From: Micromonospora eburnea
Lineage (GTDB): Bacteria > Actinomycetota > Actinomycetes > Mycobacteriales > Micromonosporaceae
DNA: 64,000 nt
Assembly (NCBI RefSeq): GCF_900090225.1
Contig: NZ_FMHY01000002.1
Span: 2,728,001 to 2,792,000 of the forward strand
Direction: 5' to 3'
The notes beneath the pieces were generated by a model. The model ran no database searches. It saw only the letters and a list, made by a program, of their open reading frames with translations, and was not told where the DNA came from. Positions 25,360 through 34,246 of the stretch are shown piece by piece. The stretch's first letter is position 1, and each line of letters opens with the position of its first letter. A program made the translations under genes and the position numbers.

Positions 25360-28329
25360 ATGACACTGACCCGTACGCCTCGGCTGGTCGCCGGAGTCGC
25401 GGCGGCGCTGCTGGTGCTCGGCCCGGCCCCGGCTCACGCCGCGGCCCGGCACCCCGCCGCATCCGCCGGGCCGGCGTCGGCGACCCTCGCCGGACCGCCC
25501 GGACCACCGCAGGGCACGTTGCCGCAGACGGGCTGCCAGCGGGCCGCCGGCACCGCCACCTGCGACCTGTGGGCCAAGCCCGGTTCGGTCGTGCTGCCCG
25601 GTGCCGCCACGCCGGTGCCGATCTGGGGCTTCGCCTCGACCGACGCCGCCGCGGCCACCCTGCCCGGCCCGGTGCTCGTGGTCGACCAGGGCGACCAGGT
25701 GACCATCACCGTGCACAACGGGCTCACCGACAACCTGTCGCTGGCATTCCCGGCGGTCACCGGGCTCGCCCCGGACCGCACCGGCGCCGCCCCCGGCGCC
25801 GCCCGCAGCTACACCTTCACCGCCGCCCGCCCCGGCACCTACCTCTACCAGGCCGGCCACACCGAGTACGGGGCCAGGCAGGTCGCCATGGGCCTGGTCG
25901 GCGCGCTGGTGGTCCGCGCCCCGGCGGTCGGCGGTCGGCCCAGCGCCTACGGGGACACCGCCTCCACCTATGACGACGAGGCGGTGCTGGTGCTCACCGA
26001 GGTGGACCCGGCGTTCAACGCCGCCCCGCGCACCTACGACATGCGGGCGTACGCCCCGAAGTACCGCCTGATCAACGGCAAGCCGTTCCCGGAGACCGAC
26101 GTGGTCGCCACCGACGTCGGCCGCCGGGTGCTGCTGCGCTACGTCGCCGCCGGGCTGCAGCCGCACCCGATGACCCTGCTCGGCCTCGACCAGGCTGTCG
26201 TCGGGCAGGACGCCCGGCCGGCCGCGTACCCGGAGGCGGCGGTGACCCTGCCGCTGCAACCCGGGCAGGCGGTTGACGCCGTGGTCGACGTGCCGACCGG
26301 GCCGGACGGGCGGCGCTTCGCCCTGTACGAGTCCGGCGGGCAGCTCAACAACGCCGGCCAGCGCTACGGCAGCACCGTCAACGGGGTCAGCCCGCAGCAG
26401 GCCTTCGGCGGCATGCTGACCTTCCTGGACACCAACCCGCCGCCGATCAGCGGCGACCACACCGGCCCGACCTCGGCGAACGTCCGCGTCACCCCGAACC
26501 CGGCCAGCGTGCTGAACACGATCACCGTCACCGCCGACTTCACCGACGCGCGCAACGGCAACTCGGTGGTGGACCGGGCCGAGGCAGTCGTCGACGACCT
26601 GCGGATCGCCGAGGGCACCGGCGTCCCGTTCACCGCCGCCGGCTTCGGCGTCGGCCCGACCGTCGTCGGCGCCACCGCGGTCCTCCCCGGCGACCTGCTC
26701 GGCACCCTGACCCAGGGCAGGCACACCGTCTGGGTACGCGGCCACGACGTGGCCGGCAACTGGGGCGTGGTCGGCAGCACCACCCTGAACCTCGCGGTCA
26801 CCGGCGCGGTCACCACCGCGGTCAGCCTCAGCCCGAACCCGACCAACGGCACCGGCGACATCGCGATCTCCGCCACCGGCGACGACCGTGGACTGGGCGG
26901 CACTGTCACCGACGCCGAGTACTTCGTGGACGCCACCGGGCCCAGCGGCAGTGGCCGCCCGCTCACCCTGGCCAACCCGGGCGCGGCGGTCAGCGCCGAG
27001 TCCGGCGGCATCCCCGCGGTGGTCGCCGCCGCCCTGGCCGAGGGGCGGCACAGCGTACAGGTGCACACCAGAGACTCGTTCAACTTCTGGGGCCCGTACG
27101 GCAGCGTCGACCTGGTGGTGGACCGGACGGTGCCGACCCTGCTGTCCGCCGCGGTGGACCCGGCCGTCACCGACGGTCGTACCGGCTCGGCGTCCGACCC
27201 GGCCCACCTGCGGATCAACGCGGCGTTCACCGACCCCGTCGGCGGCGGGGTGCACTCGACGATCGCGGGTGTGGAGGGCTTCCTCGACGTCGGCGGGGCG
27301 GACGGCACGGGGTTCACCTTCCTGGCCCTCGACGGGTCGTTCAACAGCGCCACCGAGAACACCTACGGGCTGCTGCCGCTGAGCGAGCTGACCGGGGTCG
27401 CCGACGGCACCCACCGGGTGCTGGTGCACGCCCGCGACTCGGCCGGGAACTGGGGGCCGCTCGCCGCGGTCACCTTCGTCCTGGACCGGACCGGGCCGGT
27501 GATCACCGCCCTCACCGCGACTCCGAACCCGACCGCCCGGGCGGCGACGCTCTCCCTGGCCGCCACCGCCACCGACGTCTCGGCGGTCACCGCCGCCGAA
27601 TGGTACGAGGGCACCGACCCCGGCGTCGGCCACGGCCACCCGATGACGGTCAGCGGCAGCGCCGTCTCCGCCACGGTCGCCCTCAACGGGTTCAGCAAGG
27701 GCAACCACACGTTGTGGGTCCGGGCCCGGGACGCGCTGGGCCACTGGGGTACGGCCGCGTCGGTGACGGTCAACGTCGACCCACCCGACGCGATCTTCTC
27801 CGACGGGTTCAGCAGCGGCACGAGCGCGTGGTCGCAGGTGTCCGGCACGGTGTCGGTCAGCGCCGGCCAACTGGTCGCCGGCACGGTCGGCTACGTCGTG
27901 GACGACACCCCGGCCGCCGAGCGCACCATACACACCAAGGCCGACGTCATCCTCGGCACGTTCAACCCGCAGACCGCCGTGGTCACCGTCCACCAGCTGC
28001 GCAACGCCGCCGGCAGCCCGCTCGCCGTGGTGCAGTATCAGCGCGGCAACGGCGTCAACCAGTTCCGGCTGGGGCTGCTGCGGCCAACGGGGTGGGCGTA
28101 CACCGGGTGGGTGAACGCGAGCGGTGGCACGGTCCGGCTGGACTGGACGTCGGCCACCACGGGCTCGGCCACTCTCCGGGTCGGCACGGCCACCATCGGC
28201 ACCCTGACCGGCGACACCAGCGGCTACACGGTGGAGTCGGCGGCGCTGGGCCTGGTCGCCCGTACCGCCACCACCACCGGGTCGCTGAGCTTCGACAACT
28301 ACGCCTCCACCCGCTACACCGCACCCTGA
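25360..28329 (+). CDS. Ligand-less multicopper-oxidase paralogue with Ig-like repeats and C-terminal jelly-roll
   Basis: 989 residues. A signal peptide (LVAGVAAALLVLGPAPAHA) is followed by two cupredoxin-like domains in which all copper positions are replaced (YLYQAGHTEYGARQVAMG, LQPHPMTLLG, FALYESGGQLNN). From about residue 365 come three to four Ig/FN3-like repeats recognisable by HTVWVRGHDVAGNWG, HSVQVHTRDSFNFWG, HRVLVHARDSAGNWG and HTLWVRARDALGHWG. The last 180 residues look like a LamG-type jelly-roll. ATG 25360 is preceded by GGGGAGGG; ATG 25336 overlaps the previous stop. Probably a non-catalytic structural subunit of the same complex. Confidence 0.8.
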   Translation: MTLTRTPRLVAGVAAALLVLGPAPAHAAARHPAASAGPASATLAGPPGPPQGTLPQTGCQRAAGTATCDLWAKPGSVVLPGAATPVPIWGFASTDAAAATLPGPVLVVDQGDQVTITVHNGLTDNLSLAFPAVTGLAPDRTGAAPGAARSYTFTAARPGTYLYQAGHTEYGARQVAMGLVGALVVRAPAVGGRPSAYGDTASTYDDEAVLVLTEVDPAFNAAPRTYDMRAYAPKYRLINGKPFPETDVVATDVGRRVLLRYVAAGLQPHPMTLLGLDQAVVGQDARPAAYPEAAVTLPLQPGQAVDAVVDVPTGPDGRRFALYESGGQLNNAGQRYGSTVNGVSPQQAFGGMLTFLDTNPPPISGDHTGPTSANVRVTPNPASVLNTITVTADFTDARNGNSVVDRAEAVVDDLRIAEGTGVPFTAAGFGVGPTVVGATAVLPGDLLGTLTQGRHTVWVRGHDVAGNWGVVGSTTLNLAVTGAVTTAVSLSPNPTNGTGDIAISATGDDRGLGGTVTDAEYFVDATGPSGSGRPLTLANPGAAVSAESGGIPAVVAAALAEGRHSVQVHTRDSFNFWGPYGSVDLVVDRTVPTLLSAAVDPAVTDGRTGSASDPAHLRINAAFTDPVGGGVHSTIAGVEGFLDVGGADGTGFTFLALDGSFNSATENTYGLLPLSELTGVADGTHRVLVHARDSAGNWGPLAAVTFVLDRTGPVITALTATPNPTARAATLSLAATATDVSAVTAAEWYEGTDPGVGHGHPMTVSGSAVSATVALNGFSKGNHTLWVRARDALGHWGTAASVTVNVDPPDAIFSDGFSSGTSAWSQVSGTVSVSAGQLVAGTVGYVVDDTPAAERTIHTKADVILGTFNPQTAVVTVHQLRNAAGSPLAVVQYQRGNGVNQFRLGLLRPTGWAYTGWVNASGGTVRLDWTSATTGSATLRVGTATIGTLTGDTSGYTVESAALGLVARTATTTGSLSFDNYASTRYTAP

Positions 28330-28337
28330 GCCGCCTG

Positions 28338-28361
28338 TGGGGCCGGGCGCGCCCGGCCCCA
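28338..28361 (+). terminator. Perfect 24-bp palindrome inside the copper operon
   Basis: TGGGGCCGGGCG (28338-28349) is followed directly by its reverse complement (28350-28361). It can fold into a 10-bp GC stem with a GCGC loop, 8 nt after the oxidase-paralogue stop and 26 nt before the next start. No T-tract. It could partly terminate or stabilise the upstream mRNA, lowering output of the downstream genes. Confidence 0.5.
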
Positions 28362-28387
28362 CCAACCCTCCCCGAGGAGTCCTGACG

Positions 28388-28855
28388 ATGGTCGCGATCC
28401 CGTTCCGCATCCCGCGTCCCCGCCTTGGCCGGGTGCTGCTGCCGCTGCTCGTCCTGGCGCTGGTCGCGGTGTCGATCGTCCGCTTCGGCGGGTACGCCGA
28501 CGCCCGGCAGGGCTACACCGTCCCGCAGGACGGGCAGTTGGAGAGTGCCCTGGGCATCCGCTTCACCCAGGCTGCGGTGGTCGGCGACGGCGGCCTGGTG
28601 GAGCTGCGCTACGTGGTGCTGGACACCCAGAAGGCGTCGGCCTTCCAGAACGACACCAAGCACCCACCGCGGCTGCGCAACGAGCGCTCCGGCAAGCTGG
28701 CCTGGCGGACGGCCCTGATGAAACAGGGCCACGAGCTGCGCCCCGGCCAGAGCTACTACCTGCTCTACCTGAACAACGACAACGCCATCAAGCGCGGCGA
28801 CAAGATCGAGGTCACCTCGGGCCAGCGCCGCCTGGCCCACGTCCCGGTGCGGTGA
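28388..28855 (+). CDS. Small membrane-anchored/exported protein of the copper operon
   Basis: 155 residues. One N-terminal membrane helix (LGRVLLPLLVLALVAVSIVRFGG) then a beta-rich external domain with VELRYVVLDTQKASAFQND, YYLLYLNNDNAIKRGDKIEV. I do not recognise a named family; it has no Cys and few Met/His, so copper binding is not evident. GAGGAG precedes ATG 28388 with good spacing. Its last codons overlap the start of the CopC-CopD gene (GTGA), so it is translated together with a copper importer and downstream of three oxidase-like genes; a role in assembly of that system is a guess from context. Confidence 0.75.
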   Translation: MVAIPFRIPRPRLGRVLLPLLVLALVAVSIVRFGGYADARQGYTVPQDGQLESALGIRFTQAAVVGDGGLVELRYVVLDTQKASAFQNDTKHPPRLRNERSGKLAWRTALMKQGHELRPGQSYYLLYLNNDNAIKRGDKIEVTSGQRRLAHVPVR

Positions 28856-30846
28856 ACGGGATGCGCCGTCGACTGGGCCGACTGGTCGCCGCTCTCGCCG
28901 TGGCGGGCCTGGCCGTGCTGGTCGGGCCCGCGCCGGCGCGGGCCCACGCGTACCTGGCCCACAGCGCGCCCGCGGACGGCGCCGTGCTGGACCGTGCGCC
29001 CGAGACGTTGACCCTGGCCTTCACCGAGCACGTGGAACTCTCCGCCGCCCGGGTCAACCTGGTCGACGGCGACGGCCGGCAGTGGGCGGTGACCGGGCTG
29101 GCGCTGCGCGGCGAGGACGGCGAACCGGCTGCGGACGCCGACACCGAGGCGCCGGTCACCCTGGTCGCCGGCCTGCCCCCGCTGCCGGCCAACACCTACC
29201 ACGTCGCCTGGCGGACCCTCTCCTCCGACGACCTGCACACCACCAGCGGCACGCTGGTCTTCGGCGTGGGCCGGCAGGTCACCGCCGTGGGCACCGCCCG
29301 CCCGGTCGGCCCCGGCCCCCGGGAGACCGCCGCCCGGGCACTCGGGCTGGCCGGCCTCGCCGTCCTGCTCGGCGGTGCCGCGCTGGCCCTGCTGGCCACG
29401 GCCGGCGTCCGCCGCCCCGACCCCGCGTCCGCTGTGCTCCGCCGGCGGCTGCACACCGTTGCCGGGTACGCGGGCGCGCTCGCCCTGCTCGCCGCACCCC
29501 TGCAACTGGCCGTCCAGCTCTCCGGGGCGGGCGGCGGGTGGTGGCGGCTCCTGGCCGACCAGCTCACCAGCGGTCGCTGGCTGCTCCGTGAGGTCGGCAC
29601 GGCACTGGTGTTCGTGATCGTGCTCCGGGCCGCGCACCGGACTCGACCCGGGCCGATCGCGGCGGTCGGTCCGCCCGGCGCCGCCGGCCGGTCGGCCGTC
29701 GCCCCCACGACCGTCGCCGTCGGTGTGGCGGGTGCGCTCGCCGCCGCCGCGGGCACCGCCCTGCTCGGCCATCCGATGGGCGGGCCACTGCGTACCGCCC
29801 TGGTCGGCGGTGTCCACGTGCTGGCGGCCGGCGGCTGGGCCGGCGCGGTGGTGGCCGCCGTGCTCGCCCTCCTGCCGTCAGCCCGGCGGTCAGCCGACCG
29901 GGCCGCCCAGCTCAGTACGCTGCTGCGCGCCTTCGCGCCGCTCGCCACCGGCTGCCTCACCGTGCTGGTGCTGACCGGGGTGCTGCTCACCGGTCCTCAG
30001 GTGGCCACCGTCGACGCCCTGCTCGGCTCTCCGTACGGGCTGTTGCTGCTCACCAAGGTCGCTACGGTCGGGGCGGCGGGACTGGTGGGCCTGCGGACCG
30101 CCCGACGGCTGCGGCGCGCCGACCTGCCCCGGCGGGGCCTGCTCGTCGAGGCGGGGCTGCTCGTGGCCGTCCTCGGACTGGCCGGGGCGCTGGCCGCCGC
30201 CGGACCCGGCCGGGGCCCCAGCTTCCCGGTGGCCGACGCCGGGCGGGCCGTGCCCCAGGTCAGCGGGCGGGTCGCCGATCTTGTCGACACGGTGGCCGTA
30301 CGACCCAACCGGGCGGGCCGCAACATCGTCACCGTCGCCGTCGAGGACACCCGCCGCCCGGCCCCGGGGCCGGTGACCGGAGTGTCGCTACTGCTCACCG
30401 GCCCGAACGGGGAGCGGGCGGTGCACCCGGTCAGCCGGACTGGCGATGGCTGGGTGGTGACGGTGGACGACATCCGTACCCCGGGCCGGTGGCAGGTCGG
30501 GGTGACCGTGCTCCGCGACGGCCTGCCCCCGGTGACCGACACCCACCCCTGGCTGGTGCCGGCCGGCGAGGCGACCGCCAACTCCGTACGCGTCTCGGCG
30601 GCCCCGCTGCGACCGGTGCTGGACCGGGCCGCGTCGCTGGGCGCGCTGGTCGCGCTGGCCGTGGCGGCGGTCGCCGGCCGGCAGTGGTGGCGCCGGCGGC
30701 GGTCCGGCGTCGGCCCGACCCCGGAGCTGCCCGGCCCGGGCGGCGCCGAGCCGGACGACCTGGTCGCGGTCCGGGCCGGCCCGGACGAGCCGCCCGTCGG
30801 GGCTGATCGAGTGGCCGCCACCGGCGGCATCCCGGCCGGACCCTGA
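28852..30846 (+). CDS. CopC-CopD fusion, periplasmic copper binding and copper import
   Basis: 664 residues. After a signal peptide ending PARAHAYLAHSAPA, the mature N-terminal His starts a CopC domain; the Cu(II)-site partners are visible as SSDDLHTTSG near residue 125. From about residue 155 to 460 follows a CopD-type eight-helix membrane domain, and the C-terminal 200 residues hold an external domain (YtkA/Ig-like) plus a last helix (LGALVALAVAAVAG) and acidic tail. Such YcnJ-like proteins bring copper into the cell or envelope. Start GTG 28852 is coupled to the previous gene; ATG 28861 is possible. It likely feeds copper to the oxidases. Confidence 0.87.
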   Translation: MNGMRRRLGRLVAALAVAGLAVLVGPAPARAHAYLAHSAPADGAVLDRAPETLTLAFTEHVELSAARVNLVDGDGRQWAVTGLALRGEDGEPAADADTEAPVTLVAGLPPLPANTYHVAWRTLSSDDLHTTSGTLVFGVGRQVTAVGTARPVGPGPRETAARALGLAGLAVLLGGAALALLATAGVRRPDPASAVLRRRLHTVAGYAGALALLAAPLQLAVQLSGAGGGWWRLLADQLTSGRWLLREVGTALVFVIVLRAAHRTRPGPIAAVGPPGAAGRSAVAPTTVAVGVAGALAAAAGTALLGHPMGGPLRTALVGGVHVLAAGGWAGAVVAAVLALLPSARRSADRAAQLSTLLRAFAPLATGCLTVLVLTGVLLTGPQVATVDALLGSPYGLLLLTKVATVGAAGLVGLRTARRLRRADLPRRGLLVEAGLLVAVLGLAGALAAAGPGRGPSFPVADAGRAVPQVSGRVADLVDTVAVRPNRAGRNIVTVAVEDTRRPAPGPVTGVSLLLTGPNGERAVHPVSRTGDGWVVTVDDIRTPGRWQVGVTVLRDGLPPVTDTHPWLVPAGEATANSVRVSAAPLRPVLDRAASLGALVALAVAAVAGRQWWRRRRSGVGPTPELPGPGGAEPDDLVAVRAGPDEPPVGADRVAATGGIPAGP

Positions 30847-30928
30847 CCTGCGCCCGGCGTGAGTGACCAACCCGGGTGCCGGCCGACGTTTCCGGACAGC
30901 GGCTGGACCGGGCCGTCGGCGGGCGCCG

Positions 30929-31948
30929 CTACCGAGGGCGAGCGGCGGAGCTGTCCCGGACCACGAGCTCGGTGGCCAGCTCGACCCGGGGCGCCTCGAT
31001 CTCCTCGCCCTGGCCGAGGCGCAGCACCGTGCGGGCGGCGAGCCGGCCCATCTCGACCAGGGGCTGCCGCACCGTGGTCAGCGGCGGCGACGCCCACCGG
31101 GCCTCCGGCAGGTCGTCGAAACCGACCACGCTCACGTCGTCGGCGACCCGCAGCCCGCGCTGGCGGACGGCCTCGTACACCCCGAAGGCCATCTGGTCGC
31201 TGGCCGCGAAGATCGCGGTGGGCGGGTCGTCGAGGTCGAGCAGGGCGGACCCGACCGCGAAGCCCGAGGCGTGGTAGAAGTCGCCGGCCTGCACCAGCCG
31301 CTCGTCCAGCGGCGCGCCGGCCGCCTCCAGCGCCGCGCGGTAGCCGTCCAGCCGGGCCCGGCTGCACAGCAGGTGCGGGGGCCCCGCCACGAAGCCGATC
31401 CGGCGGTGCCCGAGCCCGAGGAGGTGCTCGGTGGCGGCGAGGCCGCCGGCCCAGTTGGTCGCGCCGATGCTGGGCACATCCGTGGCCGGCACGCCGGCCG
31501 GGTCGACCACCACGACGGGCACGTTGAGGCGGCGCAGCTGGGCGTGCACCGGCGGGATCAGGTGGGAGGTCACGACGATGACCCCGTCGGAGGCGCGGGC
31601 CTGCAGGTTCTGCAACCACTGCCGGGTCGAGGTGGAGTGGCTGTGTATCGCCGAGACGACGGTGCCGACCCCGGCGGCGTGGCCGACGTCCTCCACGCCG
31701 CGGATGATCTCCACGGCCCACGGGCTGTCCAGGTCGTTGAAGACCAGGTCGAGCAGGTCGGCCCGGCGCACGCCACGGCTGCCGCGGCGGCGGTAGCCGT
31801 GGTGGCGCAGCAGCTCCTCGACCCGTTCCCGGGTGCCGGGAGCGACGTCCGAACGCCCGTTGAGCACCCGGGACACGGTGGGCACGGAGACGCCGGCTTC
31901 CTGCGCGATCGCGGTGATGGTCACCCTGCGCTCGTCGTCCGCGCCCAC
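30929..31948 (-). CDS. LacI-family transcriptional repressor
   Basis: 339 residues. The helix-turn-helix TITAIAQEAGVSVPTVSRVLNG is at residues 8-29, followed by the hinge helix and a periplasmic-binding-type effector domain (DLVFNDLDSPWAVEIIRGVED, then RHRRIGFVAGPPHLL-like region and TAIFAASDQMAFGV). GTG 31948 is chosen because AAGGAGA sits 5 nt upstream; a longer frame starts 10 codons earlier. Divergent from the CE7 esterase gene, whose promoter holds a TTCCGG/CCGGAA operator candidate, so it probably senses an oligosaccharide or acetylated sugar and represses that gene and itself. Confidence 0.88.
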   Translation of the reverse strand: MGADDERRVTITAIAQEAGVSVPTVSRVLNGRSDVAPGTRERVEELLRHHGYRRRGSRGVRRADLLDLVFNDLDSPWAVEIIRGVEDVGHAAGVGTVVSAIHSHSTSTRQWLQNLQARASDGVIVVTSHLIPPVHAQLRRLNVPVVVVDPAGVPATDVPSIGATNWAGGLAATEHLLGLGHRRIGFVAGPPHLLCSRARLDGYRAALEAAGAPLDERLVQAGDFYHASGFAVGSALLDLDDPPTAIFAASDQMAFGVYEAVRQRGLRVADDVSVVGFDDLPEARWASPPLTTVRQPLVEMGRLAARTVLRLGQGEEIEAPRVELATELVVRDSSAARPR

Positions 31949-32049
31949 TCGTGTCTCCTTCACCGGCCGGAACACCACCCGAAACCCTGCCGCCGAAGCT
32001 GCGGAACTGCCTGCCCGGGCCCGCGCTCATCTTGCCGTACGCCAGGGGG

Positions 32050-32106
32050 TTGACGACAAGTCGGGGCCGTTCTAGCGTTCCTCCAAGTTCCGGAAACGTA
32101 CCGGAA
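32050..32106 (+). promoter_or_regulatory. Promoter and LacI-type operator of the CE7 esterase gene
   Basis: TTGACG (32050-32055), a 17-nt spacer and TAGCGT (32073-32078) make a good vegetative promoter. Just downstream, TTCCGG (32088-32093) and CCGGAA (32101-32106) form an inverted repeat with a 7-nt spacer, covering the expected start of transcription. Position and symmetry fit an operator for the divergent LacI-family repressor. Confidence 0.6.
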
Positions 32107-32246
32107 ATCCACCAGGGACCCTTCACCGACGGCGGTACGGCGTCAACAGCCCGGGGCTGTCGCCGCGGTCGCGCTGTCCCTGGTGCCCGCCACACCCGCC
32201 GGTCGCACCCCGACTTCACCCTGACCCCGGCGCGCTGAGGAGTCCG

Positions 32247-33212
32247 ATGCACACCGACATGCCCGAGGCGGAGCTTCGCGGCTACCGCAGCGACCTGCGG
32301 GAGCCGGAGGACTTCGACCGGTTCTGGGCCGACACGATAGCGGAGGCCCGGGCGTCCGGCGGATCCGTCGAGGTGACCCCGCTTACCACCCCGCTGACCA
32401 CGGTCGACGTCTGCGACGTCACGTTCCCCGGGTTCGCCGGGCAGCCGGTCAAGGCGTGGTTGCGGGTCCCGCGCGGTGTCGAGGGGCCGCTTCCCACCGT
32501 GGTCCAGTACGTCGGCTACGGCGGCGGCCGGGGGCACCCGCTGGAGAACCTGCTCTGGGCCTCGGCGGGCTTCGTCCACCTTCAGATGGACACCCGTGGT
32601 CAGGGCTCCGGCTGGAGCCGGGGCGACACCCCCGACCCGGCCGCGGCCGGCCCGGAGGCCCCGGGCGTGGCGACCCGGGGCATCGAGGACCCGCGTCGCT
32701 ACTACTACCGGCGGCTCTTCACCGACGCGGTCCGGGCCGTGGACACCGCGCGGAGCCTGCCGGTGGTGGACGCGTCCCGGGTGGCGGTCCTGGGGCACAG
32801 CCAGGGCGGTGGCACCGCGCTGGCGGTCGCCGCGCTGGTGCCGGACCTGTCGGCCGTCGTGTCGTACGTGCCGTTCCTCTGTGACATCCCGCGGGCGATC
32901 GTGGTCACCGACGCCCGCCCCTACCGGGAGATCCGGGACTATCTCGCCGTGCACCGCGATCGGGAGGAGCAGGTGCTCCGCACCCTCGGCTATGTCGACG
33001 GGGTCGCCTTCGCCCGGCGGGCCACCGTACCGGCCCGCTTCTCCGTCGCGTTGATGGACGAGATCGTGCCTCCTTCGACGGTCTTCGCCGCGGTCAACGC
33101 GTACGCGGGGGAGAAGGAGCTGGCGGTGTGGCGGTACAACGGCCATGAGGCGGGCGGCATCGACGACGACGCGATGGCCCTGACCTTCCTCCGGCAGGCG
33201 CTCGGCCACTGA
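32247..33212 (+). CDS. Acetyl-xylan esterase / cephalosporin-C deacetylase family (CE7)
   Basis: 321 residues, alpha/beta hydrolase. The catalytic triad can be placed: Ser185 in GHSQGG, Asp271 in LMDEIVPPS and His300 in NGHEAGG. The RGQG and QMDTRGQGSG segments and the DRFW N-terminus (EDFDRFWADT) are CE7 hallmarks. No signal peptide, so it acts in the cytoplasm on imported acetylated xylo-oligosaccharides, as CE7 enzymes do. ATG 32247 has GAGGAG upstream. Regulated by the divergent LacI protein according to the promoter layout. A perfect hairpin follows the stop. Confidence 0.88.
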   Translation: MHTDMPEAELRGYRSDLREPEDFDRFWADTIAEARASGGSVEVTPLTTPLTTVDVCDVTFPGFAGQPVKAWLRVPRGVEGPLPTVVQYVGYGGGRGHPLENLLWASAGFVHLQMDTRGQGSGWSRGDTPDPAAAGPEAPGVATRGIEDPRRYYYRRLFTDAVRAVDTARSLPVVDASRVAVLGHSQGGGTALAVAALVPDLSAVVSYVPFLCDIPRAIVVTDARPYREIRDYLAVHRDREEQVLRTLGYVDGVAFARRATVPARFSVALMDEIVPPSTVFAAVNAYAGEKELAVWRYNGHEAGGIDDDAMALTFLRQALGH

Positions 33213-33227
33213 CCGGCGGTCGCCCCG

Positions 33228-33269
33228 TCGGCGGGCCGTCGCCGCGTTGCCGGTCCGACGGCCCGCCGA
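33228..33269 (+). terminator. Terminator-like hairpin after the CE7 esterase gene
   Basis: TCGGCGGGCCGTCG (33228-33241) pairs perfectly with CGACGGCCCGCCGA (33256-33269), 14 bp with a 14-nt loop, no T-tract. It starts 16 nt after the esterase stop and ends before the promoter of the next gene. Confidence 0.7.
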
Positions 33270-33288
33270 TGCTGGTAGACACGGCAGG

Positions 33289-34143
33289 ATGGGACCGGGC
33301 AGAGGAACGGCGGCCCGCGCGACGGCGGCGCTGGCCGTCGCGGCCGTGGCGCTCACCGCCGGGTGCGAGCGGCCCGCGCCGCGCCCCGCGCCGACCCCCC
33401 AGCCGTCACCCACCGCGTCGCCGTCGGCCACGCCGGCCGGTCCCCGCGCCCCCGCCGACTTCGTCGACCTCGGCGACGTCGACCCGGGGATCCGCGCCGA
33501 TGTCCGGTACGCCACCGCGCACAACTTCGTCGGCCGTCCGATCGCCGGCTACCCGGAACCGCGCTGCCTGCTCACCCGCCGGGCGGCGGAGGCCCTGCAC
33601 CGGGTGCAGACCGCGGCCCTCGCCGAGGGCCACAGCCTCAAGGTGTACGACTGCTACCGACCGCAGCGGGCGGTGAACGACTTCGTCGCCTGGGCCAAGC
33701 TCCCCGGGGAGCAGCAGATGAAGGGCGAGTTCTATCCCGACCTGCCCAAGGACCGGCTCTTCGCCGACGGGTACATCGGCGCACCCACGGCGCACAGCCG
33801 GGGCAGCACCCTCGACCTCACCCTGGTCCCGGTGCCCACCCCGGAGCAGCCCGCGTACGTGCCGGGACAGCCGCTGGTCGCCTGCACCGCGCCCGTCGGT
33901 CGCCGCTTCCCGGACAACTCGATCGACATGGGCACCGGATTCGACTGCTTCGACGCGCGCGCCCACACCGCCGACGCCCGGGTGACCGGGGCGGCCCGGG
34001 ACAACCGAGGGCTGCTCCAGCGGCTGATGACCGCGCAGGGGTTCGAGAACTACTCCCTGGAATGGTGGCACTACCGCTACGTCGACGAGCCGTACCCGGA
34101 CACGTACTTCGACTTCCCGGTGGCCCGGTCCTCCTTGCCGTGA
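33289..34143 (+). CDS. VanX-type D-Ala-D-Ala dipeptidase, lipoprotein (M15D)
   Basis: 284 residues. The signal peptide ends in a lipobox (ALTAGC), followed by a Pro/Thr linker and the peptidase domain: VYDCYRPQRA (substrate Arg), AHSRGSTLDLTL (zinc His and Asp) and LEWWHYRY (catalytic Glu and zinc His). This is the M15D dipeptidase family. Classical VanX is cytoplasmic and destroys D-Ala-D-Ala for vancomycin resistance; a lipid-anchored exported form more likely recycles or trims wall-derived dipeptide outside the membrane. No vanH or vanA neighbours are present. TAGACA (33276-33281) 7 nt before ATG 33289 suggests a leaderless transcript. Confidence 0.83.
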   Translation: MGPGRGTAARATAALAVAAVALTAGCERPAPRPAPTPQPSPTASPSATPAGPRAPADFVDLGDVDPGIRADVRYATAHNFVGRPIAGYPEPRCLLTRRAAEALHRVQTAALAEGHSLKVYDCYRPQRAVNDFVAWAKLPGEQQMKGEFYPDLPKDRLFADGYIGAPTAHSRGSTLDLTLVPVPTPEQPAYVPGQPLVACTAPVGRRFPDNSIDMGTGFDCFDARAHTADARVTGAARDNRGLLQRLMTAQGFENYSLEWWHYRYVDEPYPDTYFDFPVARSSLP

Positions 34144-34246
34144 CCCGCCGGGCGGGACCGAGGTCCCGGCCGGCGGGCCCTCCGGCCCTGCCCGCCGCCC
34201 ACCCGTGGGAGAAGCGTGGGGAGTGACAACGGCGTGAGGAGGAGCC

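Noticed and set aside
25270..28410. 1046-codon minus-strand frame opposite the third oxidase paralogue
   Set aside because: Same mirror effect; no domain, no ribosome site, and it covers the clear plus-strand gene.
29997..33524. 1175-codon minus-strand frame over CopD, the LacI gene and the CE7 gene
   Set aside because: It runs through a promoter/operator region and three recognised genes in other frames.
33289..34143. Vancomycin-resistance locus
   Set aside because: The VanX-like protein is an exported lipoprotein and no vanH, vanA or vanRS genes are adjacent, so the resistance reading is not supported.
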